Assembly (NCBI GenBank): GCA_019426215.1
Contig: CM033397.1
Span: 29,700,480-29,764,479 of the forward strand
Source of the DNA: Buddleja alternifolia
Lineage: Eukaryota; Streptophyta; Magnoliopsida; Lamiales; Scrophulariaceae
DNA: 64,000 bases
Direction: 5' to 3'
In this document: positions 33,150 to 46,904 of the stretch, one piece after another
Position numbering within the stretch: position 1 is the stretch's first letter
Layout: every line of letters starts with the position of its first letter
Program-made: the position numbers and the translations under genes
Notes under the pieces: generated by a model
The model's input: the letters and a program-made list of their open reading frames with translations, nothing else
The model's database searches: none
What the model was told of the DNA's origin: nothing

Positions 33150-36100
33150 ATGGCTGCTTCCTCCTCATCGGGTACCAAACACCAACGTGAAGTGGCTTCA
33201 GCCGGCCCTGGAACTTCCTCTACACCCCTGTAAGTGAACTAGCTTCGAAGTATTTATATTTTTAGCACAATTTATAAATGTAGTTTTTTTGGGTTGTGTG
33301 TGATGTATTATTGACTGTGTTTTAGGTTTTATGGTTGGTAATTGTTGATTTTTGTTGGATAACCTGATTTTTTGTATGGTATATAAGTTTAGTCGTTAAA
33401 TTTGACAAATGTTTTTGTTGAAGCGTGTTGTTTCAGGGCAATTAGGAAGTATATCTTGATATAGGGTTATATCAGTTTGTGTTTATAAGTAATTTAATTG
33501 AATTTTGTCTTAGGTTTCTGACCCAAACGACATCCCTCGACCCACTTTTACATTGAGTCCCGATAAATTTAACTTGAAGTGTAAAGTTGGCAGCAAATGC
33601 AAATTGAAAGAGGATCTTAAGTATATTGAAGAGTGTTTAAGTGACCATCCTGATGGTATAATGTGGTTTCAAAACTCTCAATTTGCCCCATTATTCGACG
33701 TTGCTTCGGACATGGACATGGTGTTAACTCCTCTGTGGATGCTTCTAACACGAATAGTGGATTCTCCAGACCATTCTGAAATTTGGTTTGTTGTAAATGG
33801 CATTCCTATTCGTTACTCTTTGTTGGAGCATGCAATTATGAGCGGGTTGAATTGCTCCCGGTATCCTGCAGCTTCAAAGGTTGTGGAGGATGATAATTTT
33901 AGTCGTAGATACCTTAGCCCTAAAGCCACCGTTAAAATTCTTGGGGAACAACTTAAGAAGCGTGTGATTTGTGGAGAAGTAGACCGTTCTAGAACTCGTC
34001 GAAAGTCTTCGAAGAAGGCTGTGAAGAAGGTGGCGAGTAGTTCCAGTGACAAAGCATTAGAGATCCTTCCATCCGACAAGTTAAAGCTTGCGTTATTGTA
34101 TTTGTTGGTTTCTGTTTTTTTTATCCCGCCACATGATGATTCACCAATTGATTCCCGTCTTCTTGCAATTGTTGATGACCTTGAGTTTGCAAAAACTTAT
34201 CCATGGGGTAGGCTTTCTTATTCTGTTATGATGGACCAATTGAAAACCTTGGACTTGAAGAAAAAATTGGTTGCAGAAAATCCACAGTGCAACTTTCGTT
34301 GTTTTGTTCTCCCACTTATGGTAAATTTGGTTTTTATCTTTCATTGTTAATTGTCGACTTACTGTTATGTGAATATTTGATAATATCTTTTTTGTTCCGA
34401 TGCTAGCTTCTTTCTTTTGAGTGTATACCCGTACTCTCACCAATGATTGGACGGTTGAGGGAGAATATGCCCGGACAATTGCCGAGAATGTGCAAGTGGA
34501 CCACTAAACTTCTTCACAAGAGACAATATCCCACCTTGTCTCAAATTCTTATGTTGGTTGGAAACACCCAGGTTAGTATTTTCATTGCCAATTTGAAATG
34601 TTAAAATCTCAAACCTTATTTGCGTATCAATCTTCGCCTTTTATAATGAATTGTATTAATTCTATTATATTTATTTGTTTATTTGTTTGATAGGATATTA
34701 AAAGCCTACTTCAAGCCACGCCGGAGGAACTGGAAACAGACCACATGCAAAGCTTTGCTCCTTTTGATCATGCCAACAGCAAGGTCCATGACCCCACCAC
34801 CAAATTATGGACTGAAATACTCGAGAAAGGAGGTAGAATTGTATTTGATGACATTTTCCGAATAGATTTGGAATCTCGACATTCCATTCTTCCAGTGAGT
34901 AAAATTGCAACCATAATCGACGATGAAGGTAGAAGACGTGAAAAGGAAAATGTTGAATGTGAGGCAGGCAAAGTTGCACAGGACAGTGTTCCTGGTGTTT
35001 CATCCATTCCCATGAATACCAATGATATGGCTATGAAAGTCCTTCGTGAGTTAATAGCAAAGGGTGATTTGTTATCACAAAAGATTGATTTGTTATCACA
35101 AAACAGTATTGGTATGAGTGAAAGGTTAGAAAAGGTTGAAAGTGTGTTAAAAGACCTTTCAACAAAGGTTGGAGGTGATGAGGATGATGATGATGGGGTT
35201 CTTGGTGAGGATGAAGGGGTCGGCGGTGATAAGGATGATTTTGTTGTTGAGGATGTGGATGAAGGAATTGGTGGGGATGCAGGTGAAGGATTTGGTGAGG
35301 ATAAAGTTGATGGTTTAGCCATGGTCCTTTTTAATCATGGTGGAGTGGTTGTAGGTCCTGATCCCATGGTAGATGTAGTTGTACAAGAAGAATCTGAGTT
35401 TTATTTGAAGAGGATGCCAAAGAAATCCAAGTACCAAAAATCTCCATTTACCAATCCAAATGCAAGGAAGAAGAAGAAGAAGAAAGTACGTAAGACGTAA
35501 TATGGCATTATGTGTAATGGTTTTATTAGTTAGTTTGGTTTGATGACTGTGTTTGTTTGTAGTACTACGGGTACTGTGTTGGTATACAATATTAGTAATG
35601 TTATTCAGTATTTTTATTTTTGTTAGTACTAGTACTTGTATTAGTTTTAGTATTAGTATTTGTAATATTGTATTTGCTGCACTGTGTTTGTTTATAGTAT
35701 TATGTGTACTGTATTTGTATACAATATTAGTATTAGTAATTTTATTCAGTATTAGTATTTCTGTCAGTACTAGTACTTGTATTAGTATTAGTATTTGTTT
35801 TTGATAATATTCCACTGTGTGACTTCATCTTTTTTTTCGAACCCCAGGTGGAGTCGGGCCCAAATATTGGTACAGAACCGGTGGAGAATGATTTGGCTGG
35901 GGATTTTTTTGTGCCTCTTACTCCAGAAGAAAAAGATGTTGTTTCTGAAGCCTTGACCCGTTCAAGTTCTGAAAAAGTGTTGGTGACTCACTCTAATATT
36001 CAGATTACCGGCGAACAGTTACGGTGTTTTCTGGCAAGAGGTTGGCTCAACTCTGATGTGATTAATGTGTATTTTCACTTGTTGAAAGAAAAAAAGAGGA

Positions 36101-36612
36101 GGGAGCCAACCAAATTTTTAAAGTGCCACTATTTTAACATTTTCTTTTACACCGCTTTGGTTCGTAATGGCGTATATGATTTCAAAACTGTCGAGGATTG
36201 GACCACCCCGACCAATCTGGGATATCACCTCCTTGATTGTGAAAAAATTTTTGTGCCTATTCACAAACCCGATCATTGGTGTTTAGCTATTATCAACAAA
36301 AAGGAACAAAAGCTCCAATATCTTGATTCTGATGGTGGACAAGATGAAGAAGTTTTGAAATTTCTTGCTATGTATTTTGTTGATGAGGTGAAGCAGAAGA
36401 GTGGAGAAACCATTGATCTGAGTTTGTGGAATCACGAGTACACCAAGAACCTTCCTCGACAAGAAAATAACTACGACTGTGGAATGTTCATGATCAAGTA
36501 CGCCGACTTTTGTAGTAGTTCGGCTGACATTGGTCTTTGTTTTGGACAGGCTGACATGTCATATTTTAGGCAGAGGGTAGTTAAGGAGATTTTGAACTTG
36601 AGAGTAGATTGA
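33150..36612 (+). CDS. DUF1985-Ulp1 (C48) cysteine protease-like gene of the MULE
   Basis: Exons, with consensus borders and matching phase, are 33514-34320, 34407-34571, 34694-35485 and 35848-36612, together 843 open codons. The N-terminal part is a DUF1985 domain (about 33560-34320, ending 'DDLEFAKTYPWGRLSY'), and an acidic Gly/Asp-rich linker lies at 35170-35320. The C-terminal Ulp1 fold has His in 'DHWCLAI' (about 36273), Asp in 'YLDSDGG' (about 36322), Gln in 'RQENNYDC' and Cys in 'YDCGMF' (36478). All catalytic residues are thus present. Ulp1 enzymes remove SUMO; the substrate of TE-borne copies is unknown. A possible first exon, ATG 33150 to 33229 with a GTAAGT donor, does not join exon 33514 in phase, so the real start is unresolved. 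Confidence 0.8.
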
Positions 36613-37389
36613 TGAACAATGAAATTGCTATTAACTTGTAGATACTTTTAATGTATTGTATCAGATTGGCATGCAGTATAACTAGTATTATCCGTATACT
36701 GGCCAGATTGGTACCAAGTATAACTAGTATATTCCTTAAAATTTATTGCTTTGTACTATATTTTTGTTAACTTGTAATTCACATTTAGCATTAGTGTGAT
36801 AGATTTTTTTGGACGGTATTTAAAAACTTATTGGCCATTAGTGGATAGATTTTTTTGTTTGGTAAAAAAGTAAGATGAAATTTATTGCATTATTGAAGTG
36901 GGTTGTTCTCAATCCCATCCATCCCATCTATTTATTCAATACATGGTAGTATAATAGTTATACTAGCTATACTAGTGGTCATTCAAAACAGTATAATAAA
37001 TGTGGGGAAGTTATCACAATGGTTTGGGTGAGAGGAAGTTTGAACACCTCACACCACACGTTCACCCTCCCACCATATTAGTGTATGCTTCAGTTTTTGA
37101 CAGCTGTTAGAGGAGAGGTTAATTTATTAAACTCCTTCCCCCCACTTCCCCTGCCGTTTCCCCTTCCTCTCCTCACTTATGAAATCTGCGTAGCTCTAAA
37201 AAAACATTTTCACCATCTCTCTTCTCTATGAACTCATCCGAAGCTTCACTCTCTCTCACTTTCTACCTTTCTTCCTTCCTCACTTATTTTACCCATCATT
37301 TTTCACTCATCCAAAGCTTCATTCACTCTCAGTCATCCGAAGCTTCACTCACTATCACTTTCTACCTTTATTTATTTAGGAAATCTACC
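36613..37389 (+). other. Ulp1 3' region and F-box leader
   Basis: The first 400 bases are AT-rich with GTATAACTAGTAT repeats. From about 37140 a CT-rich leader holds three imperfect copies of 'CATCCGAAGCTTCACTC' (37231, 37307, 37335), and 'TTATTTAG' at 37373-37380 could be a splice acceptor just before the F-box ATG. The F-box promoter is probably here. Confidence 0.45.
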
Positions 37390-37974
37390 ATGGATATTGA
37401 AGATAGATTAAGTGTGCTTCCCCCTGATGTGATTTTTCACATTATGGATCAGTTATCAAAACTATCAGTGGTGGAGGCATCAAGGTTGGGATTTATATCA
37501 AAACATTTCCAACATCTTTGGTACTCAATCCCTAAACTAGAGTTCAATCATGGCGCTTTTTTACATCATAATATGTTTTTGTATAGTGGGTTACATTTTT
37601 CAGATTTTGTTAATCGCACGGTTGAACAACATAACAATAGTGTTGTTCATACTTTGATACTTGATTTTGGTAGGGGGGAGGGAGGTGGAGACCGTATTAG
37701 GGAAGATTGGGTATTATTTGGTGTTGATCACCATGTTCGAAAACTCAAAGTAGTTGGTCGTTTATTAAACTCTCTCCCTAGCACCCTATTTTACTCACAC
37801 ACTTTTGTTGATCTTAAACTATCTCTGCCTAAGTATGTTATTATGTGGGAGGATGGAATCTTACTGCCAAATTTGAAAAAATTAGTATTGAAGCGTGTAG
37901 TAATGATTGACAATAGGTTTGGCCTTAAGAATTCAAAATGGTTTCCCACATTAGAGGAGTTCACTACCACAAAA

Positions 37975-38235
37975 AAGTCCTATTACAGCGCACCTATGAC
38001 AGCGGTTTTGAAAACTGCTGTAATAGGTGGCATTCGGTTCGGACCTATGACAGCGGTTCGAGCCAAAACGCTGTCATAGGTTTCAGAAAAAAAAAAAAAA
38101 TTTTGAATGTGGCAGCGGTTCGGCCAGAACCGCTGCCAAAAAGCGCACGTATGGCAGCGGTTCGGCCGAACCGCTGCCAGAAGTGTACTTTGTGGCAGCG
38201 GTTCTAGCCGAACCGTTGGCACAAGGGCCAGGTTT
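37975..38235. repeat. Left subterminal palindromes of CACTA element 2
   Basis: Repeated units CCTAT(T/G)ACAGCGG and GGCAGCGGTTC(G/T)G occur in both orientations, so that each pair can fold (for example 'GCAGCGGTTCGGCC...GAACCGCTGCC'). Confidence 0.8.
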
Positions 38236-38280
38236 TCTACAACCCGGCCCTCCTCACTCTCACTCTCACTATCACTAGAT

Positions 38281-38660
38281 CTCACCCACTCACTCTCTCT
38301 CTCTCTCTCTCTCTCAACTCTCTCACCACCACCACCACCACCACCACCATCACCACCACCACCACCATCGCGACCACCACCGTCCGCCGCCCCCCTCTCT
38401 TTTTCTCTCTCTATCTCTAGATATCTACCCCTCTCTCTCGGTTTTTCTCTCTCTCTCTCTCTCTCGCAACTCTCTCACCACCACCACCACCACCACCACC
38501 ACCATCACCACCACCACCACCACCACCATCGCGACCACCACCGTCCGCCGCCCCCCTCCCTTTTTCTCTCTCTATCTCTAGATATCTACCTCTCTCTCTC
38601 GGTTTTTCTCTCTCTCTCTTTCTCTTTCTACCACCGTCCGCCGCCGTCACTCCGGTAATT
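38281..38660. repeat. (CT)n-(CCA)n block duplicated with a 161-base period
   Basis: A unit of (CT)n, CAACTCTCTCA, (CCA)n, then CGACCACCACCGTCCGCCG and TCTAGATATCTACC appears twice in tandem (the CGACCACCAC marker at 38371 and 38532), plus a partial third. The frame through it encodes a His run that is an artefact of the CCA repeat. Confidence 0.8.
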
Positions 38661-38679
38661 TCTCTCTCTCTCTTTCTCT

Positions 38680-39110
38680 TTCTAGATATATATATATATA
38701 TGTGCATATATATGTATATATTCTCTATATATATAAAATTAACTCTATATATATATATAGATAGATAGTGCCGACCTCCGCCGACCGCCGCCGACGCCGA
38801 CCTCCGCTGCCCCTGCCGCCCACCTCCGCTTCCGCCGCCGTGGTCCATTTAGTTTTGGTATTTTCTTTTAGATAAATATAAATATATATATATACACACA
38901 CACACACATAGAGTATGTATAGATGTATGTATATGTGGGTGTATGCATATATGAGTGTATGTATATATATTTGTGTATGTGTGCGTGTATTTGTGTATAT
39001 GTGGGTGTATGCATATATGAGTGTATGTATATATATTTGTGTATGTGTGCGTGTATTTGTGTATATATGGGTGTATGTATATATATTTGTGTATGTGTGG
39101 GTGTATAAAA
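38680..39110. repeat. TA/GTATGT microsatellites, with a GC-rich CCGCCGAC segment between
   Basis: (TA)n runs at 38685-38760 and 38878-38900. A 66-base unit (GTATATGTGGGTGTATGCAT...) is repeated from 38928 to 39060. No function is suggested. Confidence 0.7.
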
Positions 39111-39567
39111 AATTTAAGGGAACTAGGAATTTGACTGAATTTAGTATTAATTTTAGTTAGTCGGGTGTTAATTCCGTTTGATTTGAGATTAAATTGTGGT
39201 TATTTGGTGGTTTAGGGTACATTGATCCAACTGGTGATCTATATTTATACTTAGTTGCTGAAAATATAATGTTTTATTTATAGTTTTATGTGATTTATGT
39301 GATCCGACTGGTGATCAATATTTGTAGTTGCTGAAAATATAATTAATTAAGATTGAAATTGGATTTTAGCGGATCGTCAGATCCAATTTTGTTGGATTCA
39401 ACCTACCCGGGTGAAGATTAAGTCGAGAACTTGGTAGTAATTTTTGCGTTGTTACTCTGCTGAATTTTTTCTAGAATAATGGGAAATAAATTAAAATACA
39501 AATTATTTAATTAATTTAACTATCAACTGATGATAAAATTGTTTAATTTGATTAATTCAAAATCAAA

Positions 39568-42500
39568 ATGGATCGAAGTTGGATTTTAGCAGATCGTATG
39601 TCGGAACAGTATGAGAAAGGTGTGAAAGAGTTCATAAAGTTTGCGGTTGACCATGCACCAGATCGAATTAGGATCACTTGCCCGTGTTTACATTGTTGTT
39701 TTGGAAAGAGAATTAGTCCACGTGAGTTGGAAGATCATTTGGTGTGTAATGGAATTGATAAAAGCTACAAACGTTGGACAAGACACGGTGAAAGCAGTGT
39801 CCCGTTGGATGATTTGGGTGGTACATCATATCCATCACATGATTTCAACATGAATGATTATGAGCCTGATCGTTTGGAGGAGATGACAAATGTGATTGAG
39901 GAGGATTTGCGAAATTGTCCTAAAATGTTTGACAATTTGACAAGTGATTCAAAGACACCACTGTATAGTGGTAGTAAATTCACGAGATTGAAAACAGTTC
40001 TTAACCTATACAAATTAAAAGCCAACAATGGGTGGAGTGATAAGAGTTTCACAGACTTGCTTGGTTTATTAAAAAGCATGCTACCTGAGGATAATGTGTT
40101 ACCTAATCGTATTTATGAGGCTAAACGGATGTTAACCTCAATTGGCATGGGATATGAGAGGATACATGCCTCAATGATTGCGTATTATTTAGAATTGACT
40201 ATGCATCATTGAAGGCCTGTCCAAAATATGGCGCCTCACGGTACAAGAAGAATGGATCTACGCCTGTCAAAACCATGTGGTATTTGCCTATAATACCACG
40301 ATTTAAACGCATGTACAGTAGTAAAGAGTTAGCCAAGGACTTGACATGGCATGCTGATAGAAGGTTTGAAGAAAGGATTGAAGATGACAAGATTCGACAT
40401 CCCTCAGATTCTCCTCAATGGAAAAAGATTGATGATGATTTCCCTGAATTTGGTGAAGAATCAAGAAACCTGCGCCTTGTATTGGCTACAGATGGCATGA
40501 ACCCTCATGGCTTGCAAAGCAGCTCACATAGTACATAGCCGGTGATTTTGATGATCTACAACCTTCCCCCATCGCGATGCATGAAGCGAGAGCATATAAT
40601 GATGCCTATACTCATTTCTGGGCCGAAACAACCTGGAAATGATATAGATGTCTACTTGACCCCTTTAATTGAGGATTTGAAGGTGTTGTGGGACACCGGT
40701 GTTCAAGTATATGACGGGTTGAGAGAAGAAAATTTTAATCTCAGAGTCATGTTATTTGGAACAATCAATGATTTTCCGGCAAGAGCAAACCTCGAGGGAT
40801 ATGGTGTACATGGCCAATGTGGATGCCCCATATGTGTCAAGAGTACAGATCAATATCGATTGACACACTCCCAGAAATATGCATTCCAAGGGCATCGGAG
40901 ATGGCTAAATCGGAACCATCGATATCGTCGGTGGAAGAAAGCTTTCAATGGGAATATAGAAGAAGGTCGAGCTCCTAAGTGCTTAACTGGTGAAGAAGTG
41001 TTTGAAAATGTAAGAGACTTGGAGGTTAAATTTGGAAAGACTTTTGCATGTGGCCTTGCAAAAACTGGGTGGAAAAAAAAGTCAATTTTCTTTGAGTTGC
41101 CGTATTGGACGTCTTTACATGTTAGACATTTTCTCGATATAATGCATATTGAGAAAAATGTATTTGATAGCGTCATTGGAACACTTCTAAATGTGCCCGG
41201 AAAGACAAAAGATGGCGTAAAGGCACGGTTAGACTTGGTTGAAATGAAGATAAGAGGAAAATTGACACCAACAAATAAGGGGAAACGTACTTATTTGCCT
41301 CCAGCAGCTCACACTCTAGCCAGGAAAGAAAAAATTGCATTATGTGAGTTTCTTAATGGAGTGAAAGTTCCAGAAGGGTATTCTTCAAACATTAGCAGTC
41401 TTGTATCAATGAAGGATTTGAAGCTAAAACACTTGAAGACTCACGATTGTCATGTAATCATGGATCATTTGCTACCAATTGCTATACGGGCCATTTTGCC
41501 AAAAAAGGTGAGAGACACGATAACTAAATTTTGTTTCTTCTTCAAAGCAATGTGGAGCAAGGTGTTTGATCCTGAGCAATTTCCTGCACTTCAAAAACAA
41601 ATTGTCATCACTTTGTGTGAGCTTGAAATGTATTTTCCACCTGCTTTTTTTGATATAATGACTCATCTACCCATTCACTTGGTTAGAGAGACTCAACTAT
41701 GTGGACCGGCTTTTATGAGATCTATGTATCCGGCTGAGCGTTATATGAAGGTATTGAAAGGCTACGTGAAAAATCGTAGTCGACCGGAAGGTTGCATTGT
41801 TGAACGGTACATAGTTGATGAAGCCATTACATTTTGCACAGAGTATCTGACAGATTCTAATGTTGCAGAGCTCCCAAAGTCTCATGTTGTGGGAGGGGGA
41901 ACAGAAGGAGTCGGATTAATGGGAAAACAATTAGCTAGTGTTCATATTACATAAAGGGATCAGGCACACCTATATGTGCTCCACAACACCGATGAGGTTG
42001 ACCCATATGTTGAAGAGCATAAGAACCAACTTAGGAGATTCAATCCAATTGAAAATGAGAGTTGGATTTCAAGAGAGCATAATAAGAGTTTCATCGATTG
42101 GTTCCGAAAGCATTTTGAAAAAAAACAGAAAGAGAATCCACAACTTTCAGTTTCAGATAAATTGACACGGCTGTCGATGGGTCCGGACAGACTAGTATTT
42201 TGTTATTCAGGTTATCGTATAAATGGTCGCACATTCTATACAAAAGACCAAGACGAACGAAGTACAATGCAGAATAGTGGTGTGAGTCTTGTAGCTCAAG
42301 CAATGCATATCTCAAGTGCGAAAGATAATAATCCTATCTATGCCGATTTATCATATTACGGGGTGATTGAACGTATATGGGAGCTTGATTATAGTTGGTT
42401 TCGGGTGCCTGTATTTGGGTGTAGGTGGGTTGACAATAAACATGGTGTCGATAATAGTGAAATAGGCTTCACTCGAGTAGACCTTGAAAGGGTGGGATAC

Positions 42501-42845
42501 AAAGATGAACCTTTCATTTTAGCGTCACAAGCTAAACAAGTATTTTTTGTTACCGATCCTATTGATAAGAGGTGGTCCATTGTTTTATCGGCAAACAAAA
42601 ATACATGTATTGAAGGTGATTATGAAGAAAGTGAAGATGATGGAGAAAACCCTATCTCATTAGGTGATTCACAATCAATTGATAGTGACGATGACTTGGA
42701 TATAAGTGATGATGAATTGTATATGCGTCAAGATCACCAAGAGGGGATATGGATTAATCCGTCAGTTCGTCGCCGTACTAAAAAAAATGGTCGTACCGAT
42801 GGGAAGCAAAAGACTGCTAAGCCAACGACCAAAAGAAAACGATGA
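39568..42845 (+). pseudogene. TNP2-like CACTA transposase, inactivated
   Basis: The ATG at 39568 begins a transposase-associated zinc-binding domain ('CPCLHCCFGK'). The Transposase_21 catalytic region ('LRLVLATDGMNPHG', 'LISGPKQPGNDIDVYL') follows at 40209-41954, and DUF4216-type sequence ('YADLSYYGVIERIWELDY') at 42000-42845. Three lesions are visible. There is a frameshift near 40170, where loss of four bases from an apparent TGCC repeat turns the usual 'HACxNDC' motif out of frame. A TAG lies at 40536-40538, where related proteins have Trp, and a TAA at 41952-41954. The family normally cuts and joins CACTA ends; this copy cannot make it. Confidence 0.85.
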
Positions 42846-43039
42846 AAGGTATTTGAATTTATTTCATAATTGTATGATAGGCTTCTTTCAATATTTATAC
42901 TTAGTTGCTAGAAAATTTATATTCTTGAGATTTGCCAATTTTTGTGGAAATTTAAGGGAAATAGGGTTGATTGATTTTAAGGTTAATTTGGTTTAGCTGG
43001 GGGTTAATTATGTTTAATTGAGGATTAAATTTTGTTTAT

Positions 43040-43355
43040 TTTGTGGTTTAGGATAATTTTGTTTATTTGTGATTTATTACTTCTATTTGAAATTTATTAT
43101 TGCCAAATGAATCTGCCAAATTTATATGAAGATAACTTCTGTATTTATTACGTCTATTTGAAAATTATTATTGCCAAATGAATCTGCCAAATTTATATGA
43201 AGATAACTTCTGTATTTATTACGTCTATTTGAAAATTATTATTGCCAAATGAATCTGCCAAATTTATATGAAGATAACTTCTGTATTTATTACGTCTATT
43301 TGAAAATTATTATTGCCAAATGAATCAGCCAAATTTATATGAATCTAACTTCTGT
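43040..43355. repeat. 71-base tandem repeat, about four copies
   Basis: GAAGATAACTTCTGTATTTA and its surroundings recur at 43128, 43199 and 43270, with diverged copies at the edges. It lies between the two CACTA genes, just before the second gene's ATG. Confidence 0.85.
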
Positions 43356-43377
43356 ATTATTTGTCTTTTGTAGGTCG

Positions 43378-46300
43378 ATGGCTTCAAATCCTGATGGTAG
43401 TTTTCCCGACGATGATGTATATGGATCAGATAGCGGTCATGAGAAGGACATACGGAGAGGTGTCTCTGCTATGAAAAAAGTTGTCAATGCCAGAAGTAAA
43501 GGCATAAGGCTACCTGTCGGCTGGAATGACAGAGGTCAGCCAATTAACCCCAACAAATCAATATTTGTTGGGTATATAGGCGTGCAGGTTCGGCAGAAGG
43601 TGTCGATTGCCATTAGTACTTGGCGCAAAGTCCCGTCAGCAACAAAAAAAACATTTGGGATGAGATGAAGGTAATTTGGATATTATCTTATTTGTAAGTG
43701 TTAATGTATTATCATATTCTCTAAATTATAATTTTATATATACTTTATTGTTTGTTTTTTGTAATTGGCGTTTGATATTGACGAAAGTCGACAAAAGTAC
43801 GTACTAGCAGAAGCTGGGAGGCTAGCACGTAACTTCAGGAGCTACATAAGCAGAAAGTATGTGCGAGATGATGATGGAAACGTTAATGTCAACCCACCTC
43901 CACAATATGAGATATCCCAAGCCGATTGGGCGGCATTTTTAGAGGTTCGTTTAGGTGAACTTTGGCAGGTAGCTAGTCATTTTAATTTACAGTTTCATTT
44001 GTTGGTTATTGCGTTTATATTTAGCTAATAATTTGATAATGCAATAAACAGAAAATAAGCATGGACAATCAGGAAAGAGCAAAGAACCCTGAATATCCTT
44101 ACCGGAAAGGGAGTTTTGGAGATGCTGTTGTGGAGCAAATGGAGGTATGTAGTTCATTTAGCAGTGAATCCTTACAATTTTTTTAATAATAATTCTATGT
44201 TAATGCATACATATATTTTTTAATGAAAATATAGATAAATAAAAGAAGGGATGCGGGATCCGATTGTACAAATGTGACACGAGCACTCGTGTGGAGGGTT
44301 TCGCGTTCCGATCCGACAAATCAAATTGATAACGAAAATGTTAGAAGAGTGGTGAATGAAATGGTGAGTTATTGGCAAATTTAGCTCTATTAATTGTTTT
44401 ATTGAAATACTATTAAAAGCACAAGGTTCACTATTTTTTTTAATTTTTAAAAATATATCATTACAGGAGAGCATTTCACAAGAGAGCACTAGCCATAGTG
44501 GAACTTACACGAGTCGAGATGACCTATTGGCTAAAGCTATTAAAAGGAAAGAGCATCCGGGTCGCGTTAGGGGTGTTGGCTTTGGGGTCTCACAAAGAGA
44601 CTATTTTAAGGATCCAAAGCCTGCTTCAGAAAAGGAGATGGAAAACTTGAGAAACATAGTGAAAAACCTCTCCGAAACTATGGTTGCCATGCAACAACGA
44701 ATTGATGTTTTGGAAGCCCCTAACTCGCGTCAGCCACATGAAGATGACGTCATTTCTTTGAAAGATAGCAGCCCAGAACCAGGTTATAAGATGCTTCCTG
44801 AGGTAAAAATTTGAACTTGTTTATTAATCATACAACTTGCGACTCTCTATTTTCTGTAAATCATACAAAACTTTCTAATATAATGTTGTATATATATATA
44901 TATATACGTGTGTGTGTAGGGTATCACTCCATGTCAATTAGCACTTTCATCTCCATCATATCGTGTGGTGGCTAAAGGACAGCTATACAATCGATCAGAG
45001 ACTGATAGAACACTTCACAACTGTCAATTAGCCACCAACAATGTGAAAGTGCGCATTGACACTGCAGTTGAGGCTAATACACTCCTGCCCGTCCCTCTCA
45101 ATGATGAAATATTCTCCATTTCTCATGCTCTGGGTACCTTTGTTGCTTGGCCAGCGAGTCTTGTCATTGTCACTGCTGCACCGGTATGTAATTAATAGCT
45201 AGTCATTAATAAATTATAACAATTTGTTTGAGGTTACTAAATATACTTTGGTGTGTAACATTTATATTTTATTTTCTTGCTTAAACAGTCCAAATCATCT
45301 GCAAACCGTAAGTCAGGGACGTCAAAGCGGTCAGCTGTCAAAGGAAAATCTCAAGTGGCCAAGCCTGCAGGTGAAGTAGACATATGTGCAGATCTTCAAC
45401 TAGATGGACTCCCTAATGACCTTGTATTTCTGGGAAAGTACACGAAGATGATGAAGATTGATGCCCTCATCAATATATATATGGACGAAGCCATTATGAA
45501 TCTTTCATTTCCAGAGTTCATTGGGAAGGAGGAGATCTATCACCTTCTGTGTAGAAAATAAATAGGAGCCTCTATCATTACAGCGTACATAAAGTAAGTT
45601 TTTTAATTATTTTATTACATCTAAACTACGATTATTTTCGTCACTCGAAATTCATTTTTTAGGCTCAATTTAGGTGTTTGTGGTTTAACTACGTGATCCC
45701 CGAAGGAAAAGAAGCAAGTTTCGGGTTCCTTAGCCCACATTCCATAGCTGCTCAAACAGACCCGTCAGTTCAACAAGTGCAGTACATAGCACGTGCTATG
45801 ATGCAGAGTACACAACAAAATAAGTTATTTCTTGCACCTTACAACACCGGGTGAGCTACTAAAGACTCGACTTTAATTTGTAAAACTAGCTACGCAAAAC
45901 AAATTTTCAACTTATCTTTTGAATGCTTTGTAGGGGTCATTGGTTGTTGCTTGCAATTAATCCATTTAAAGAGATTGTTTACTATCTGGATTCTGTGCAT
46001 GGTGAGCCGCAATACCGAGATGATATGATACTAAAATTCAATCAGTAAGTTTTTCATTCAATCAATGTATCCATTATATTTAATATTTTTTAAAATTGTA
46101 TTTATTTCACATAATTTCTTGTTTTAACATATTTTCTTGTTTTTTATATTTTTTTATAGAGCTGTATACATATTTCGTGCAAACTGCAACAACCAATCCA
46201 ACAAATCCAAAAACTCGGACTGTAAATGGTTTACTCTAAAGGTTAGCGTTTTCTAGGTTCATGAGATTATATATTCGTATAGAAGTTCGTCTTCTAATAC

Positions 46301-46647
46301 AACGTAAGTTTGATTGCTTTTGTAGTGCCCCCGGCAGACCAACGAGGTGGATTGTGGCTATTTCGTTATGAGATTCATGAAAGAGATTATTAGCCACTGA
46401 CTATCTATAATCCCAACATCGGTATACATAATCCTTATATATATATATATACTTAATTCTATTACTTTTGAAATTATTAAACCTTAATTGGTAGGTAATT
46501 GAAATGTTATTTCACTTTGCAATTAATCTCTATATATATACATATATCTTGCAGTACTTTAAGGATTGTCAATCCTTCTATACTGATGAGCAAATTGATG
46601 AAGTACGCTGCGAAGTTGCACGTTACATTTTCTTAGCAGCTCCTTAG
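43378..46647 (+). pseudogene. CACTA second gene: Transposase_24 plus Ulp1-like protease, decayed
   Basis: Exon-like segments with good borders include 43378-43670, 43765-43968, 44052-44144, 44235-44364, 44467-44802, 44920-45183, 45289-45593, 45674-45850, 45934-46044, 46160-46241, 46326-46400 and 46555-46647. The first ones give a Transposase_24/En-Spm region ('IKRKEHPGRVRGVGFGV', a coiled segment near 44640-44715). The last ones give a C48 protease with His in 'GHWLLLAI', Asp in 'YYLDSVHG', and Gln and Cys in 'CPRQTNEVDCGYF'. Lesions are an extra or missing A in the run at 43644-43651, AG to AA at the acceptor near 43764, TAA at 45559-45561 and TGA at 46398-46400. Only the decay is certain; the original protein's role (DNA binding, protease) is inferred from the family. 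Confidence 0.8.
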
Positions 46648-46904
46648 AAATTAGGTAATTTAGTTTTTGTACATTGTGACTTGTTATAAATTGAGATTTG
46701 ATTTATTGTATTTCGTAAGGTCATTAGTAATTTAATTAGTTAATTGTACATTTTGTTGGAGATTAAAGATGGTAATATTGAAGTTTGGGGTGATGTTTGT
46801 TTATGTTGAATATGTTTTGTTGTTAGTTGAAATTTGTTGATTGGATCATTGCATATTATTGTACAGGCACTCTCATGACAGTGCAATAAATAATTAAAAA
46901 AAAA

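Noticed and set aside
34768..35322. 184-residue minus-strand Ser/Pro-rich frame
   Set aside because: It lies opposite the acidic linker exon of the Ulp1 gene; its composition mirrors that exon.
38107..38658. 183-residue frame with long His and Pro runs
   Set aside because: It is the translation of (CT)n and (CCA)n repeats at the end of a CACTA element; there is no domain and the neighbours are not coding.
38915..39160. Val/Cys/Tyr-rich frames
   Set aside because: They are translations of GTATGT/TATATG repeats.
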